Origin: Ohtaekwangia koreensis
GTDB taxonomy: Bacteria > Bacteroidota > Bacteroidia > Cytophagales > Cyclobacteriaceae
Direction: 5' to 3'
Assembly: GCF_900167975.1 (NCBI RefSeq)
Contig: NZ_FUZU01000001.1
Location: forward strand, 2,018,580 to 2,082,579
DNA length: 64,000 nt
Below the pieces are notes generated by a model. That model was not told where the DNA came from and searched no databases. It saw only the letters and a list, made by a program, of their open reading frames with translations. Made by a program: the position numbers and the translations under genes. This document shows positions 51,768-60,866 of the stretch, piece by piece. Positions within the stretch are counted from its first letter, which is position 1. The number at the start of each line of letters is the position of its first letter.

Positions 51768-53822
51768 TCAGAATTTTACACGCGTCTGTATTTTTAAATC
51801 GCTTCTTACATTTCCTGCAGTCGCGTCAACACCAGAACCGATGGATTCACGATCGGTGTAACGCGTATGTGCATACCGAAACCAGAAGCTTATATACCGG
51901 TTCAACTTATACTCGACGAGCACATATCTTCGAATACCAGCGCCATAATATGCAGGGAGTGAAAACGCGAGCCATACATCATTTTCATAAACATATTGGC
52001 GGTTGTCGTAATCATCGGTATCGAACAAAGCATATCGGCCCGTGACTTCAAATTTTCGGATGCTGAAATTAATATCCTGCATGAGCGCCATGCCTTGTGT
52101 GGTGTGATGATCGATTGAATAAGAGCTAAACTGCAATCGCGTTTTGAGTCGTAAGTTTGGAGATACACTTACATCACTGTGCAGCCAGTAATTGTATTTC
52201 TTTCCATTGCTGATCGTATATAGCGTTGCATTATCAACGGCAGTGTTTCTTGCTTTTGCTTCCTCGCGGATTTGTGCAAAGAGAATTATTTTTTTCGAAG
52301 GTTGATAATTTATACGAACCAGCCATTCGTGCCCGGTGGAAGGCGCATAGATCCGATAGCGAAGCCATGCGAACTGAAACAAGTCCATATACCCGGTAAT
52401 GTTAAACCTTCTGTTAAAAGTATACTTCCATCCCCAGTACGTGCCGCGTTCATTTTGTGTTGTACTTCCTTCCGCGAACGCGTTTGAATAAAAAGCATGA
52501 TACGACCGATCGTACTTTCGATAGAGTAAAGAAAGATCGAGATGACTCGATAGGCTCCACAAAGCTCCCGCCACATAGGCATTACCGTTGCGAACAGAAT
52601 GTGCTGCCTCACTAAAGAAAGATATATTCTGGATCGAGTAATTAAAGTATCCCCCTATATTTTGATTAACATCGCCACGAAATGCAAACTGATTATATAG
52701 CGCAGGTGTTTTCTCAACGCGATGATCGTAGTGGATCTGGTTATACATCACACCGGCATCCATTCCGTTCTTCTTATAGTGCAGTACACCACCAAAATTG
52801 CGTTCACCTGTTTTCTTTCGTCTGGCCAATTCGGTTTCACTTCGATGCAGTCCTGTTGTAGGGAGCGATGTAATGCTGGAAACATCTTCAAATCCGTCAT
52901 TAACCTGCGCATCGCGCTTGGCTGCAGAGTAAAATCCAGACCAGTATAGATTCTTAGCTACTTCAAGTGTAGCTGCGGCACCACGTAGATTGCCCGCTTC
53001 GGAAAATGATGTATAGGGTAAATGCCCAATGTTACTTCTTCGTGTAGTCGTAATCGTTTCACCGCCTTTGCCCATTCCAAAAACACCACCGATCATTAAG
53101 CCTTGTCCAAACTGACTTTGAAAATCACCAACTATCAGATTCTTTAATCTTCCTTTGTTTTGTAGCTGTGCATGAAAAGAGATATAGTCAAATCCATATT
53201 GCTGGTTCGAAGTGTTCCAGGTGATTTGTTCGCCTGCATCTTTTTCTGCGCTGAAGCCAATGCTGAAATCGCCAGGTCTGCTCGATCGGAAACGTGTCGA
53301 TATTTTATCCGGTGAACCCTTGAAACGATCGGCCGTTTTTGTTTCAGATCGATATCCTTGTTTTGTCTCCAGTACACGTTCATAACGCATGATGAAGTAA
53401 TTATCGGATTCATCTTTCATGCGCTGCCATAATGAAGCATTGATAGAAGCTGAAGGGTCGTTCACTTTTACAAACGGCATCAATGTCTGAATAGTCTGCA
53501 GGTCAAACAAAGGAACAGCTTGTAATTCATATACCGATAAAAAATTCCCGTAAGCAGATCGATGTGCTGTTAAGCTTTTGATCTGTTCCTCCGAAAGAAT
53601 TTTAATAAAGCGAAGTTCTTCATCCGAAGCCGTATTCAAGTCAAGCGGATGGGAGAGAAGCTGCGCGAGGTTTTCATACAGGTCTTCATAATTCAGATCA
53701 AGGTCTTGAATGCTATAAAGGTCATCCGTGATTTTCTGCAAATTGATTTCTTCGCGTGGATAATCTTGTGCGAGCAAACGCAATCCTCCTATAGCAAATA
53801 TACATGCAATGATATACTTCAT
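51768..53822 (-). CDS. Helix-hairpin-helix plus outer-membrane beta-barrel protein
   Basis: 684 aa. Signal peptide (MKYIIACIFAIGGLRLLAQ). Residues ~55-130 contain helix-hairpin-helix-like repeats (LDLNTASDEELRFIKILSEEQIKSL and FLSVYELQAVPLFDLQTIQTLMPF). The remaining ~530 residues show alternating amphipathic strands, ending with a barrel-like strand LKIQTRVKF, typical of outer-membrane barrels. Such HHH-barrel proteins are common in Bacteroidota and may relate to DNA uptake or export, but their role is unknown. Its start overlaps the previous gene's stop by 4 bases (ATGA), so the pair is co-translated. Confidence 0.75.
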   Translation of the reverse strand: MKYIIACIFAIGGLRLLAQDYPREEINLQKITDDLYSIQDLDLNYEDLYENLAQLLSHPLDLNTASDEELRFIKILSEEQIKSLTAHRSAYGNFLSVYELQAVPLFDLQTIQTLMPFVKVNDPSASINASLWQRMKDESDNYFIMRYERVLETKQGYRSETKTADRFKGSPDKISTRFRSSRPGDFSIGFSAEKDAGEQITWNTSNQQYGFDYISFHAQLQNKGRLKNLIVGDFQSQFGQGLMIGGVFGMGKGGETITTTRRSNIGHLPYTSFSEAGNLRGAAATLEVAKNLYWSGFYSAAKRDAQVNDGFEDVSSITSLPTTGLHRSETELARRKKTGERNFGGVLHYKKNGMDAGVMYNQIHYDHRVEKTPALYNQFAFRGDVNQNIGGYFNYSIQNISFFSEAAHSVRNGNAYVAGALWSLSSHLDLSLLYRKYDRSYHAFYSNAFAEGSTTQNERGTYWGWKYTFNRRFNITGYMDLFQFAWLRYRIYAPSTGHEWLVRINYQPSKKIILFAQIREEAKARNTAVDNATLYTISNGKKYNYWLHSDVSVSPNLRLKTRLQFSSYSIDHHTTQGMALMQDINFSIRKFEVTGRYALFDTDDYDNRQYVYENDVWLAFSLPAYYGAGIRRYVLVEYKLNRYISFWFRYAHTRYTDRESIGSGVDATAGNVRSDLKIQTRVKF

Positions 53823-54637
53823 GAACGCTTTGCTTTCAGACGGTATGCCACGGTAGCCTGATGACGTGATCCCTGATCGAACGACTGCATGAACGAATAA
53901 TCGAGTACGAACTTCTGTGGCTTGAAACCAAACCCTATAAACCCAGCGTTGGGTTGCAAATTAAAACCCGTACGGAACCAGAATTTTTTATAGAATTTAT
54001 ACTCCAGTCCTGCCTTCCAGGTAGGGCTATAGTCAAGATCCTTTTCAATCTCTGTTGTTACCAGTAATTTATCGGAAGGAGTGAAGGCTATACCCACCGC
54101 CAGGATGGTCGGGAGTCGTTCATCATCTTCAGTAATGGAAGGCTGTGTGATGTTAACGATGTGCGCTCCAATGGAGACCTTCGGTGTTAAGCTGGCGATG
54201 CCACCAAAGTCGAAGCCTAGTACTCCTTTGGAGCCGAAGCCTTCTGTGCTATACTGTATATATTTTATGCTGGCTCCAAGAGATGCCAATCCGAAAGCGT
54301 TGCTGAATCCGGCAGTGATCACTTGTTCATTATAGAGATCGTCACCGAAGCGAAATATACCCATGCCAGCAACGCCTGTTGCTGCTGGTATAGCGACCAC
54401 AGCAGCCATAGTGTTGAAAGCTGCTATACCGGGACGAGCATTGTACGTAAATGCTGTTGTTGCCTGGTTGATTTTAGCAAGACCGCCAATATTGTTAAAG
54501 ATCGACCATTCATCGGATAAGCAAGCGGAGGCATACGCTAGTCCCTGTGTGCGTGCGCCCATGAAAGTTGATGCGCTTTGCGCGGATATAGTATAGCTTA
54601 TACATGCCAGGCATGCTGCTACTAACATTTTAATCAC
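53819..54637 (-). CDS. PorV/PorQ-like outer-membrane beta-barrel protein
   Basis: 272 aa. Signal peptide (MIKMLVAACLACISYTISAQ). The start ASTFMGARTQGLAYASACLSDEWSIFNNIGGLA matches the PorV/PorQ N-terminal pattern GARAxGLGxAxxAxxDDxxAxxxNPAGLA. The rest is strand-rich with glycine turns. PorV and PorQ help the type IX system release and modify cargo proteins, so this may be an auxiliary T9SS factor; PorQ is usually longer (~340 aa). The next gene overlaps by 4 bases. Confidence 0.75.
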   Translation of the reverse strand: MIKMLVAACLACISYTISAQSASTFMGARTQGLAYASACLSDEWSIFNNIGGLAKINQATTAFTYNARPGIAAFNTMAAVVAIPAATGVAGMGIFRFGDDLYNEQVITAGFSNAFGLASLGASIKYIQYSTEGFGSKGVLGFDFGGIASLTPKVSIGAHIVNITQPSITEDDERLPTILAVGIAFTPSDKLLVTTEIEKDLDYSPTWKAGLEYKFYKKFWFRTGFNLQPNAGFIGFGFKPQKFVLDYSFMQSFDQGSRHQATVAYRLKAKRS

Positions 54638-54740
54638 AACGGTTTTTGTTTATTGCGATTAAAAGTAGAGTATAAATAACGATCGCTACAAGTGAATTGC
54701 CGAAGATATTAACGCGGTATCATCACACGATATAGTTTAA

Positions 54741-54756
54741 CGTATATAGATATACG
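54741..54756. repeat. Perfect 16-bp inverted repeat
   Basis: CGTATAT and ATATACG flank a 2-base centre (AG) in the 182-base gap between the PorV-like gene and the SmpA-like lipoprotein gene. It might be an operator for the PorV-like gene, 104 bases upstream of its start, but its arm spacing differs from the 16-bp dyad family. Confidence 0.35.
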
Positions 54757-54819
54757 CGTTGCTTGCAGTTATACTATACATCGGATGAATGATTGTTTTT
54801 TGAGGATATATGTTTAAAC

Positions 54820-55191
54820 TCATTCAATACTGATCTCCTTGGCCAGTCCCACTGCATTGAAGCGTATAGCAAGTCGGAGTGCATTGTCGGTGTGAGTCGG
54901 ACATTCCGGAGCTGGTTGAAGATAGTAGTAAAAGAATTTCTGATTGCGCTTATAGAGTTCGTTCCGATCGGGCTTACCAAATACCTGAACAATCTCCATT
55001 TCACTTAAGCCGAGGAAATTTCTTTTCTGCTCTTTCAGTGCATCAATTGTGGCGGTACGCGTACCCGAGCACCCGTTCCGGTCGTTCATCCAGCTTTGAA
55101 CTTCAATGTCTTTGAGTTCGGGTACAGACTTACGGCAGGATGTGAAAATTAAAAGGATGATCAGAACACTATACCAATTGAAACTTCTCAT
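54820..55191 (-). CDS. Small lipoprotein
   Basis: 123 aa. Lipoprotein signal with lipobox FTSC (Cys at ~19). The motif LSEMEIVQVFGKPDRNELYKRNQKFFYYYLQPAPEC resembles the SmpA/OmlA fold (G-x-P-D-x-hydrophobic-Y-Y), as in the BamE family, but the match is short. Two cysteines besides the lipid one could form a disulfide. It overlaps the fatty acid hydroxylase gene by 23 bases, so it is in one transcript with it. Function unknown. Confidence 0.65.
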   Translation of the reverse strand: MRSFNWYSVLIILLIFTSCRKSVPELKDIEVQSWMNDRNGCSGTRTATIDALKEQKRNFLGLSEMEIVQVFGKPDRNELYKRNQKFFYYYLQPAPECPTHTDNALRLAIRFNAVGLAKEISIE

Positions 55192-56413
55192 GCTTGTGAA
55201 GGAAATAAAACCAGCTTGCTGAAATAATACAATACACCACTGCTACACCATAAAGCCCCATAGGCCAGGCGTTGAAATAGGTTGCCACCGAAAGAATTAT
55301 CGGATATAAAATGATGCGGAGCCATTCAGACCATTTCACCCAGACCTTTCCTTCAAATAACACCCCGCAATTTACAACCACAAGCGAGATGAGTATAGTA
55401 ATAAATAGATTTTCTAGTGTAGTAAAGCGATCACTGCCGTCTGCGTTTTTCTGCCGGAAGAGGAACAGCGCGGTGCCTCCCAGACAAAGTACATATTGAA
55501 ACAACACATAGCGCGTCAATGCTATAACAGAAGGCGTATCGTATTTGCGATAAGTGGTCTTGTCAACCTCCTGTGCTGCTCTATATCCACCCAGGTAATC
55601 GGGGAGCCATCCTGGTTTTTTAAAGAGGTACCGGACTTTGTCACTCCATCGCGGAATGCGCTTCAGGTCGTTGCCCATCTCAACATAATGACTCACGTTG
55701 GCGAACACTGCATTCCAGCTATTGATGGGCTTGGTAATTCCATAGGTGGGTTTTTCTTCTTCGGCCTGGAACGTACCAAACATCTTGTCCCAGATGATAA
55801 GCGACCCTGCGTGATTCTTATCAATATACTTGGGATTTCTTCCATGGTGAACACGATGATGAGAGGGAGTATTGAAGATATACTCAAGCCATCCCATTTT
55901 TCGGATCGTCTCGGTATGAATCCAGAATTGATAGAGTGTATTGAGAGAAGAGATGAGTACAAAGTCAAGCGTTTCAAACCCCAGGAATGCGATCGGTAAA
56001 CTGAAAGCAAATGTCCATACTACTTGAAGTGAACTTTGTCGTAAGGCAACCGATAAATTATACTCTTCACTTTGATGATGCACCACATGGCCTCCCCAGA
56101 AAAGATTGATCTCATGACTCATACGATGTGCCCAGTAATAGCAAAAGTCAACGAGCAGAAAAAGAACCAGCCAATAAAGCCAGTTTCGCTCCAAGGTTAG
56201 CAAGGCAAAGTGCTCAAATAAAAACTGGTATGCTCCGATAGCAAAGATCTTTAGGAATAATCCTGATAGTTGCTGCGTGATGCCGCAGCTCAGGTTGGCA
56301 ATGGTATCCGGTAAACTATAAAGCTTTCGATGTGTAAAGCGCTCGATCAGCAGTTCTATACCGATCAGAGTAAAGAAGATTGGAATAGAGAGAACGATCG
56401 GGTTAAGATTCAT
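55169..56413 (-). CDS. Sterol desaturase / fatty acid hydroxylase family protein
   Basis: 414 aa integral membrane protein with ~8 spans. The three histidine boxes of the diiron site are HRMSH (H-x3-H), HVVHH (H-x2-HH) and HRVHH (H-x2-HH), in the family order within FCYYWAHRMSHEINLFWGGHVVHHQSEEYN and SHHRVHHGRNPKYIDKNH. The family hydroxylates or desaturates lipids with O2. The C-terminal ~130 residues add three more spans beyond the usual core. Substrate unknown; fatty acids or hopanoid/carotenoid-type lipids are possible. Confidence 0.88.
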   Translation of the reverse strand: MNLNPIVLSIPIFFTLIGIELLIERFTHRKLYSLPDTIANLSCGITQQLSGLFLKIFAIGAYQFLFEHFALLTLERNWLYWLVLFLLVDFCYYWAHRMSHEINLFWGGHVVHHQSEEYNLSVALRQSSLQVVWTFAFSLPIAFLGFETLDFVLISSLNTLYQFWIHTETIRKMGWLEYIFNTPSHHRVHHGRNPKYIDKNHAGSLIIWDKMFGTFQAEEEKPTYGITKPINSWNAVFANVSHYVEMGNDLKRIPRWSDKVRYLFKKPGWLPDYLGGYRAAQEVDKTTYRKYDTPSVIALTRYVLFQYVLCLGGTALFLFRQKNADGSDRFTTLENLFITILISLVVVNCGVLFEGKVWVKWSEWLRIILYPIILSVATYFNAWPMGLYGVAVVYCIISASWFYFLHKHEKFQLV

Positions 56414-56497
56414 GAGAGGCGCTTTTATAGTGATAACTACCGGATCATGGAACGCATTGGAATATTTGAGTGTACGTATGGTTGCTATATTCTGTAA

Positions 56498-56530
56498 AAA
56501 GAAAAAGCGACAGTATCCTGTACCATCGCT
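56498..56530 (-). terminator. Terminator of the histone H1-like gene
   Basis: On the minus strand AGCG...CGCT with inner ACAG/CTGT pairs around GATA, a TGGT bulge and a trailing T-rich run, 25 bases after the stop codon. Confidence 0.7.
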
Positions 56531-56554
56531 CTTCTGATTTTTTAAAGGAAGAAA

Positions 56555-57013
56555 TCAGTTGCCGCTGAAAAGATTTTTCTGCGTGTCGTCAATTTTGTTT
56601 TCGACAGCCTCTTTTACTTCAGCTGCTTTCTCTTCAATAGCGTTGGCAACAGAAGTTGCTTTCTCTACTACAGCATCTTTAAATTCAGTGGCCTTCTCAA
56701 CTGCAGTCTGCGATAGATCAGATGCTTTCTTCGCTACTGATTTACGAATCGCTTTTGCTTTGGTAACGACCTTGGCTGTAAAAGATTTCTTGGCTGCTTT
56801 CTTTGGAGATTTTTTAGCAACTTTTTTAACTGCTTTTTTTGCTGCCTTCACAGCTTTTTTTGCTGCCTTCTTAGCTGATTTTTTTCCTGCTTTCGCGGCT
56901 TTCTTCGCAGCCTTTTTAGGAGCCTTTGCTGCCTTCTTGGCAACTTTTTTGGCGCCCTTCTTGGCCGTTTTCTTCGCTGCTTTCTTAGATGTTTTCTTTG
57001 CTTTTTTTGCCAT
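56555..57013 (-). CDS. Histone H1-like Lys/Ala-rich protein
   Basis: 152 aa. Residues 1-85 are almost only Lys, Ala and some Ser/Thr/Gly/Pro in repeated KKAAKK-type motifs, as in eukaryotic H1 tails and bacterial H1-like proteins. Residues ~86-152 form a less biased amphipathic helix with heptad-like pattern (LSQTAVEKATEFKDAVVEKATSVANAIEEKAAEVKEAVENKI), unlike a plain basic tail. It likely binds DNA or RNA and could compact the nucleoid. Own terminator. The opposite-strand frame is a repeat-driven shadow. Confidence 0.8.
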   Translation of the reverse strand: MAKKAKKTSKKAAKKTAKKGAKKVAKKAAKAPKKAAKKAAKAGKKSAKKAAKKAVKAAKKAVKKVAKKSPKKAAKKSFTAKVVTKAKAIRKSVAKKASDLSQTAVEKATEFKDAVVEKATSVANAIEEKAAEVKEAVENKIDDTQKNLFSGN

Positions 57014-57339
57014 AGCGTTGAATGTTATGTATTAGGTACCGAAAAGTTAATTAATAATCTTTTTACTTGTGAGTGAATATATAGATTTTATTCAAATATA
57101 TCTTTCAACCTCATGTAGCAAGCAGTGAAATGAAAGGTAATTATACATGTTGTCGATAAATCTGCACCGTAAACAACATCATTATCCCCATGCTATAGAC
57201 TTCCGGTTATACTGCATTTATACCACTCTGAATGATTTCATATTCATTGCCTGGCGATGTAAAGAAACTCTTAAATCAACGTTTGAAAGCATGCTGCGCG
57301 CTTTTTAATGCAATCGCTAGGGATTAATACAACCAAGCA
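57014..57339. other. Intergenic region without recognised features
   Basis: This 326-base AT-rich gap lies between the histone-like gene start and the HxlR gene stop, both minus strand. I see no ORF, terminator or RNA gene; it presumably holds the histone-gene promoter. Confidence 0.5.
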
Positions 57340-57771
57340 CTACACCTCTACAGCGGCTGCTACGGGGCTTGAAGTATTGGTATGGCTCGTTGCAGATTCG
57401 TTAAGTATACCCGGTTTATATCTCGGTACATGCATGGACGGTATGTTCAGCCGGGCCATCTCTTTGGTTGCCCAGTCACCCAGCAACTTAATGAATGGAA
57501 GAAGCTCGCGGCCGCTGTCTGTCAACTCATATTCTACACGAGGAGGCAGTTCGATATACTCGTATCGTTTAATCAAGCCATCATCTTCTAATTCCCGTAA
57601 GGCCTGCGTCAGCATCTTGGGCGCTATACCTGTTACCGCTTTGCGCAGTTGTCCATACCGAAGTAAACCATGGCTAAGGTGCCAGATGATTCTTCCTTTA
57701 TGTTTGCCCCCTATACGCTGAAAGCCATAGTCGATTGAACATTGAGGTGCGAGGTCTTTTTTTTTACTCAT
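57340..57771 (-). CDS. HxlR-family winged-helix regulator
   Basis: 143 aa. The HxlR winged helix is clear: CSIDYGFQRIGGKHKGRIIWHLSHGLLRYGQLRKAVTGIAPKMLTQALRELEDDGLIKRYEYIELPPRVEYELTDSGRELL. The N-terminal cysteine (CSID, near residue 12) is at the position used by redox-sensing members such as YodB. Such regulators often respond to quinones or thiol stress and control neighbouring oxidoreductases. It is divergent from the quinone-reductase-like gene, with two operator candidates between them (57810-57841). Confidence 0.9.
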   Translation of the reverse strand: MSKKKDLAPQCSIDYGFQRIGGKHKGRIIWHLSHGLLRYGQLRKAVTGIAPKMLTQALRELEDDGLIKRYEYIELPPRVEYELTDSGRELLPFIKLLGDWATKEMARLNIPSMHVPRYKPGILNESATSHTNTSSPVAAAVEV

Positions 57772-57809
57772 AAAACTGAAATTTCTTTTCTCCTGATTTT
57801 CACCATTAG

Positions 57810-57841
57810 TACCCTTTTGGTATGCAGGATACTAAAAAGTA
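57810..57841. promoter_or_regulatory. Paired candidate HxlR operators
   Basis: TACC-CTTTT-GGTA (57810-57822) and TACT-AAAA-AGTA (57830-57841) are two short inverted repeats whose centres are ~20 bases apart, i.e. about two helical turns. The second resembles operators of the HxlR protein YodB (arms TACT/AGTA). They lie between the divergent HxlR and dehydrogenase genes. Confidence 0.5.
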
Positions 57842-57901
57842 CATACTTGATACGAGCATTTCTGCCCTGTTAGTTTGCCTTCATACAATAACACAATTTT
57901 T

Positions 57902-58912
57902 ATGAAGACCATTCAAATCAGCAAATTTGGTATTGAGAATTTAAAGATCACTGAAGCACAAAAACCAATGCCAGGGCCGCATGAGGTATTGATAAAAGTA
58001 GAAGCTGCTTCCCTTAACTTCCTTGATCTTATGGTGATTAACGGAGACTATAATCCGAAGTTACCATTGCCACATATTCCATGCTCGGATGGAGCGGGTG
58101 TAGTTGAAAGTATAGGAGACAAAGTTAGTCTCTGGAAAAGCGGAGATCGCGTAACGACACAGTTCATTCAGAAATGGATCTCCGGAACCAAGACGATTGA
58201 AATGCTTTCCAGTCGCACGGGCCTCGAATATCCGGGTGTGCTCAGCGAGTATATCTGTGTCCATGAGGCGGCTCTGATTCAGACACCCGCTGCGCTTTCT
58301 TCTCAAGAAGCATCGACACTTCCTATCGCTGGCCTTACGGCTTGGTCGGGATTGATTGAATATGCAGGTATCAAACCAGGACAAACCGTATTGACGCAAG
58401 GCACGGGTGGTGTATCAATCTTCGCGCTTCAACTGGCTAAAGCTGCCGGAGTACGTGTGATTGCTACCTCAAGTTCGGATGCTAAACTTGAGAAGCTTCG
58501 TGCCTTTGGAGCCGATGAGGTTATCAACTATATAAAAACTCCAGACTGGCATTTGGAAGCGAAGCGATTGACCAACGGAACCGGTGTAGATGCCATTCTT
58601 GATGTTGCCGGAACAGAGACGCTTACAAAATCAATTTATGCTGTACGCCACGATGGATTTATAGGGCTGGTGGGAAATCTTTCCGGTGCCGTAGTGCCGT
58701 TTAATATATACGACACCATTCCAAACAACGCAAACATCCGCGGTGTATCAGTAGGGAGTCTTGAATACTTTAAAAATTTCGTACGCGCCATTGACGTGGT
58801 AAAACTGAAACCTGTAATCGATAGTATATTTTCAATCGATAAGATTGCAGAGGCATATCGCTATATGCAGAGCAATGCTTTTATAGGAAAGATCGTTATC
58901 AGTATAGATTAA
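57902..58912 (+). CDS. Quinone-reductase-like MDR dehydrogenase
   Basis: 336 aa from ATG at 57902. A zinc-free medium-chain dehydrogenase: MKTIQISKFGIENLKITEAQKPMPGPHEVLIKVEAASLNFLDLMVINGDY, then HIPCSDGAGVVESIG, and the NADP-binding motif VLTQGTGGVSIFALQLAKAAGVRVIATSSSDAKLEKLRAFGADEVINY. Such enzymes reduce quinones or enals with NADPH. The divergent HxlR regulator and intervening operators suggest it is induced by the compound it detoxifies. A strong terminator follows (58943-58986). Confidence 0.88.
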   Translation: MKTIQISKFGIENLKITEAQKPMPGPHEVLIKVEAASLNFLDLMVINGDYNPKLPLPHIPCSDGAGVVESIGDKVSLWKSGDRVTTQFIQKWISGTKTIEMLSSRTGLEYPGVLSEYICVHEAALIQTPAALSSQEASTLPIAGLTAWSGLIEYAGIKPGQTVLTQGTGGVSIFALQLAKAAGVRVIATSSSDAKLEKLRAFGADEVINYIKTPDWHLEAKRLTNGTGVDAILDVAGTETLTKSIYAVRHDGFIGLVGNLSGAVVPFNIYDTIPNNANIRGVSVGSLEYFKNFVRAIDVVKLKPVIDSIFSIDKIAEAYRYMQSNAFIGKIVISID

Positions 58913-58942
58913 GCCATACACGTTAGGCAGTGACTGTAAACG

Positions 58943-58986
58943 ACAATGAAGTTGTTGCATTATATATAGTGCAACAACTTCATTGT
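58943..58986. terminator. Bidirectional terminator between dehydrogenase and ABC genes
   Basis: Perfect 17-bp stem ACAATGAAGTTGTTGCA / TGCAACAACTTCATTGT around a 10-base AT loop, between convergent genes. Confidence 0.85.
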
Positions 58987-59032
58987 ATTTGATATGCTGT
59001 ATCCGTTAAGAGAAACAGAAATAATGCTTCTG

Positions 59033-60769
59033 TTAAATTCTCGCCTGGTAAGTATATAGATCAAAGTATCTTCCCTTTTGGGCGATCAGTTCTTCGTGTT
59101 TGCCACGCTCTTTAATATGGCCTCCCTCAATAACCAGGATTTGATCTGCCTGACGAATTGTACTTAGCCTGTGTGCAATCACGAAAGTGGTTCGGCCCTT
59201 CATAAGGCTTCGGAGACTGTCCTGTATAAATGATTCCGATTCGGTATCGAGATTCGAAGTCGCTTCATCCAGAATCAAAATACGGGGATTTGCAAGAATC
59301 GCGCGTGCTATAGCGATACGCTGACGTTGTCCACCCGAGAGTTTTACACCACGCTCACCGATCACCGTGTCCAATCCTTTTTCAAAGCGATCTGTAAATT
59401 CATGCACGTGTGCAGCATGCACCGCCCGATCGAGTTCTTCAGCAGAAGCGTTTGGCCTTGGGAAGAGTATATTTTCACGAATCGTTCCTTCGAAAAGAAA
59501 GTCGTCTTGTAAAACCACACCCAACTGACTCCTAAAGCTACTCAATGAAACTTTGGAAAGATCAACACCATCTACCGTGATGATTCCGCTTTCAGGATTG
59601 AGAAAAGTTGCTGCTAGTCCTGCTATTGTAGTTTTACCAGAGCCGGATGTACCCACCAAAGCAGTAACGCTACCGTTGGGAGCTGTGAAATTGATGTCTT
59701 GTAAAACGGGTTTACCTTCCTCGTACGAGAAGGAAACGTTGTTGAAAACTATATCGCCTTTTATAGTATCGATCTTGGTGGTGCGCACGGTGCCGTCATC
59801 TTCCGGAGTCATATTCATAATCTCTTCGGTACGATCAAGTCCGGCAAACGCTTCTGTTAACTGGCTCCCTATATTACTCATCTGTACGATCGGAGCGATC
59901 ATGAAACCAAGGTATAGCGTGAAGGAAAGAAAATCTCCAAACGTCATCGCTCCATCAATGATCATATAGCCACCAATGCCCATGATGCCGGCACTAGCGA
60001 GACCAAGTAAGAAAGTTGCTGCACTGGTGACCAGACTGGTTGATGTAAGACTTTGCTTTACATTCAGGAAAAGTTTTTCAACACCAGCTTCGAAGCTTTT
60101 TATTTCCTGCGCTTCAGCATTAAAGCCTTTAATCACGCGAACACCATTTAACGTTTCCGTTAAGCGGCCCGTAACCTCTGCGTTGAGTTTGCCGCGTTCG
60201 CGGAATATAGGACGGATCTTGTTAAAAGCTTTCAGCGATATAAATCCAAAGACCAACACCGGTACCAATACATATAGAGTCATCAATGGACTAATGCGGA
60301 TCAACAGCACAAGGCATATCACGGCACTGAGCAAGCCTCCCACCAGTTGCACAAGACCAGTACCCACCAGGTTGCGTACACCTTCAACATCCGTCATGAT
60401 GCGTGATACGAGTGCTCCTGACTTACTATTGTCGAAGAATCGTATAGGTAGTTGTAAGATCTGCTTTTGAACCCTCACGCGGAGTACGGAGATGAGGTGC
60501 TGTGCTTCGACACTTAATAATTTTGTAAGCAGAAACGATGTTACTGCTTGTACAATGATGGCTGCAACCACACCTCCCAATAAATAATAAAGCATCGTTA
60601 TATTCTTGTTGGCAATCACTTCATCGACCAGATATTTGCTGGCCCAAGGGAGTGTTAGTCCTGATATTCGACTGATAACGATGAGGATAAGCCCGAGGAA
60701 TAAAAGATTTCTGCGAGGCCAGACTATTGTTTTGAAAACGTGACCAATGGTGACTTTGGACTTCGACAT
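59033..60769 (-). CDS. ABC transporter, fused permease/ATPase (exporter)
   Basis: 578 aa. Residues 1-~315 are a six-span ABC exporter membrane domain. Residues ~335-578 are the ATPase: Walker A GTSGSGKTT, Q-loop LQDDF, signature LSGGQRQR, Walker B ILILDEATSNLD, H-loop AHRLST. It works as a homodimer that exports lipids, peptides or drugs across the inner membrane. The 97-base gap to the AraC gene is divergent, so the two may share control. Substrate unknown. Confidence 0.93.
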   Translation of the reverse strand: MSKSKVTIGHVFKTIVWPRRNLLFLGLILIVISRISGLTLPWASKYLVDEVIANKNITMLYYLLGGVVAAIIVQAVTSFLLTKLLSVEAQHLISVLRVRVQKQILQLPIRFFDNSKSGALVSRIMTDVEGVRNLVGTGLVQLVGGLLSAVICLVLLIRISPLMTLYVLVPVLVFGFISLKAFNKIRPIFRERGKLNAEVTGRLTETLNGVRVIKGFNAEAQEIKSFEAGVEKLFLNVKQSLTSTSLVTSAATFLLGLASAGIMGIGGYMIIDGAMTFGDFLSFTLYLGFMIAPIVQMSNIGSQLTEAFAGLDRTEEIMNMTPEDDGTVRTTKIDTIKGDIVFNNVSFSYEEGKPVLQDINFTAPNGSVTALVGTSGSGKTTIAGLAATFLNPESGIITVDGVDLSKVSLSSFRSQLGVVLQDDFLFEGTIRENILFPRPNASAEELDRAVHAAHVHEFTDRFEKGLDTVIGERGVKLSGGQRQRIAIARAILANPRILILDEATSNLDTESESFIQDSLRSLMKGRTTFVIAHRLSTIRQADQILVIEGGHIKERGKHEELIAQKGRYFDLYTYQARI

Positions 60770-60866
60770 GGAGATGCTTGATTAAATTAGCGCGTAAACA
60801 ACAAGACGAATCGAGGAACAGTTTATTCTTTGCGAAATAAAAATAACTGTAACTTTCGATCTCTTT

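Noticed and set aside
56559-57035. 158-codon plus-strand frame, Phe/Ala-rich
   Set aside because: It is the mirror image of the Lys/Ala-repeat histone-like gene and arises from its codon pattern.
57308-57721. 137-codon plus-strand frame
   Set aside because: Opposite strand of the HxlR gene, which has a clear family signature; it is a shadow.
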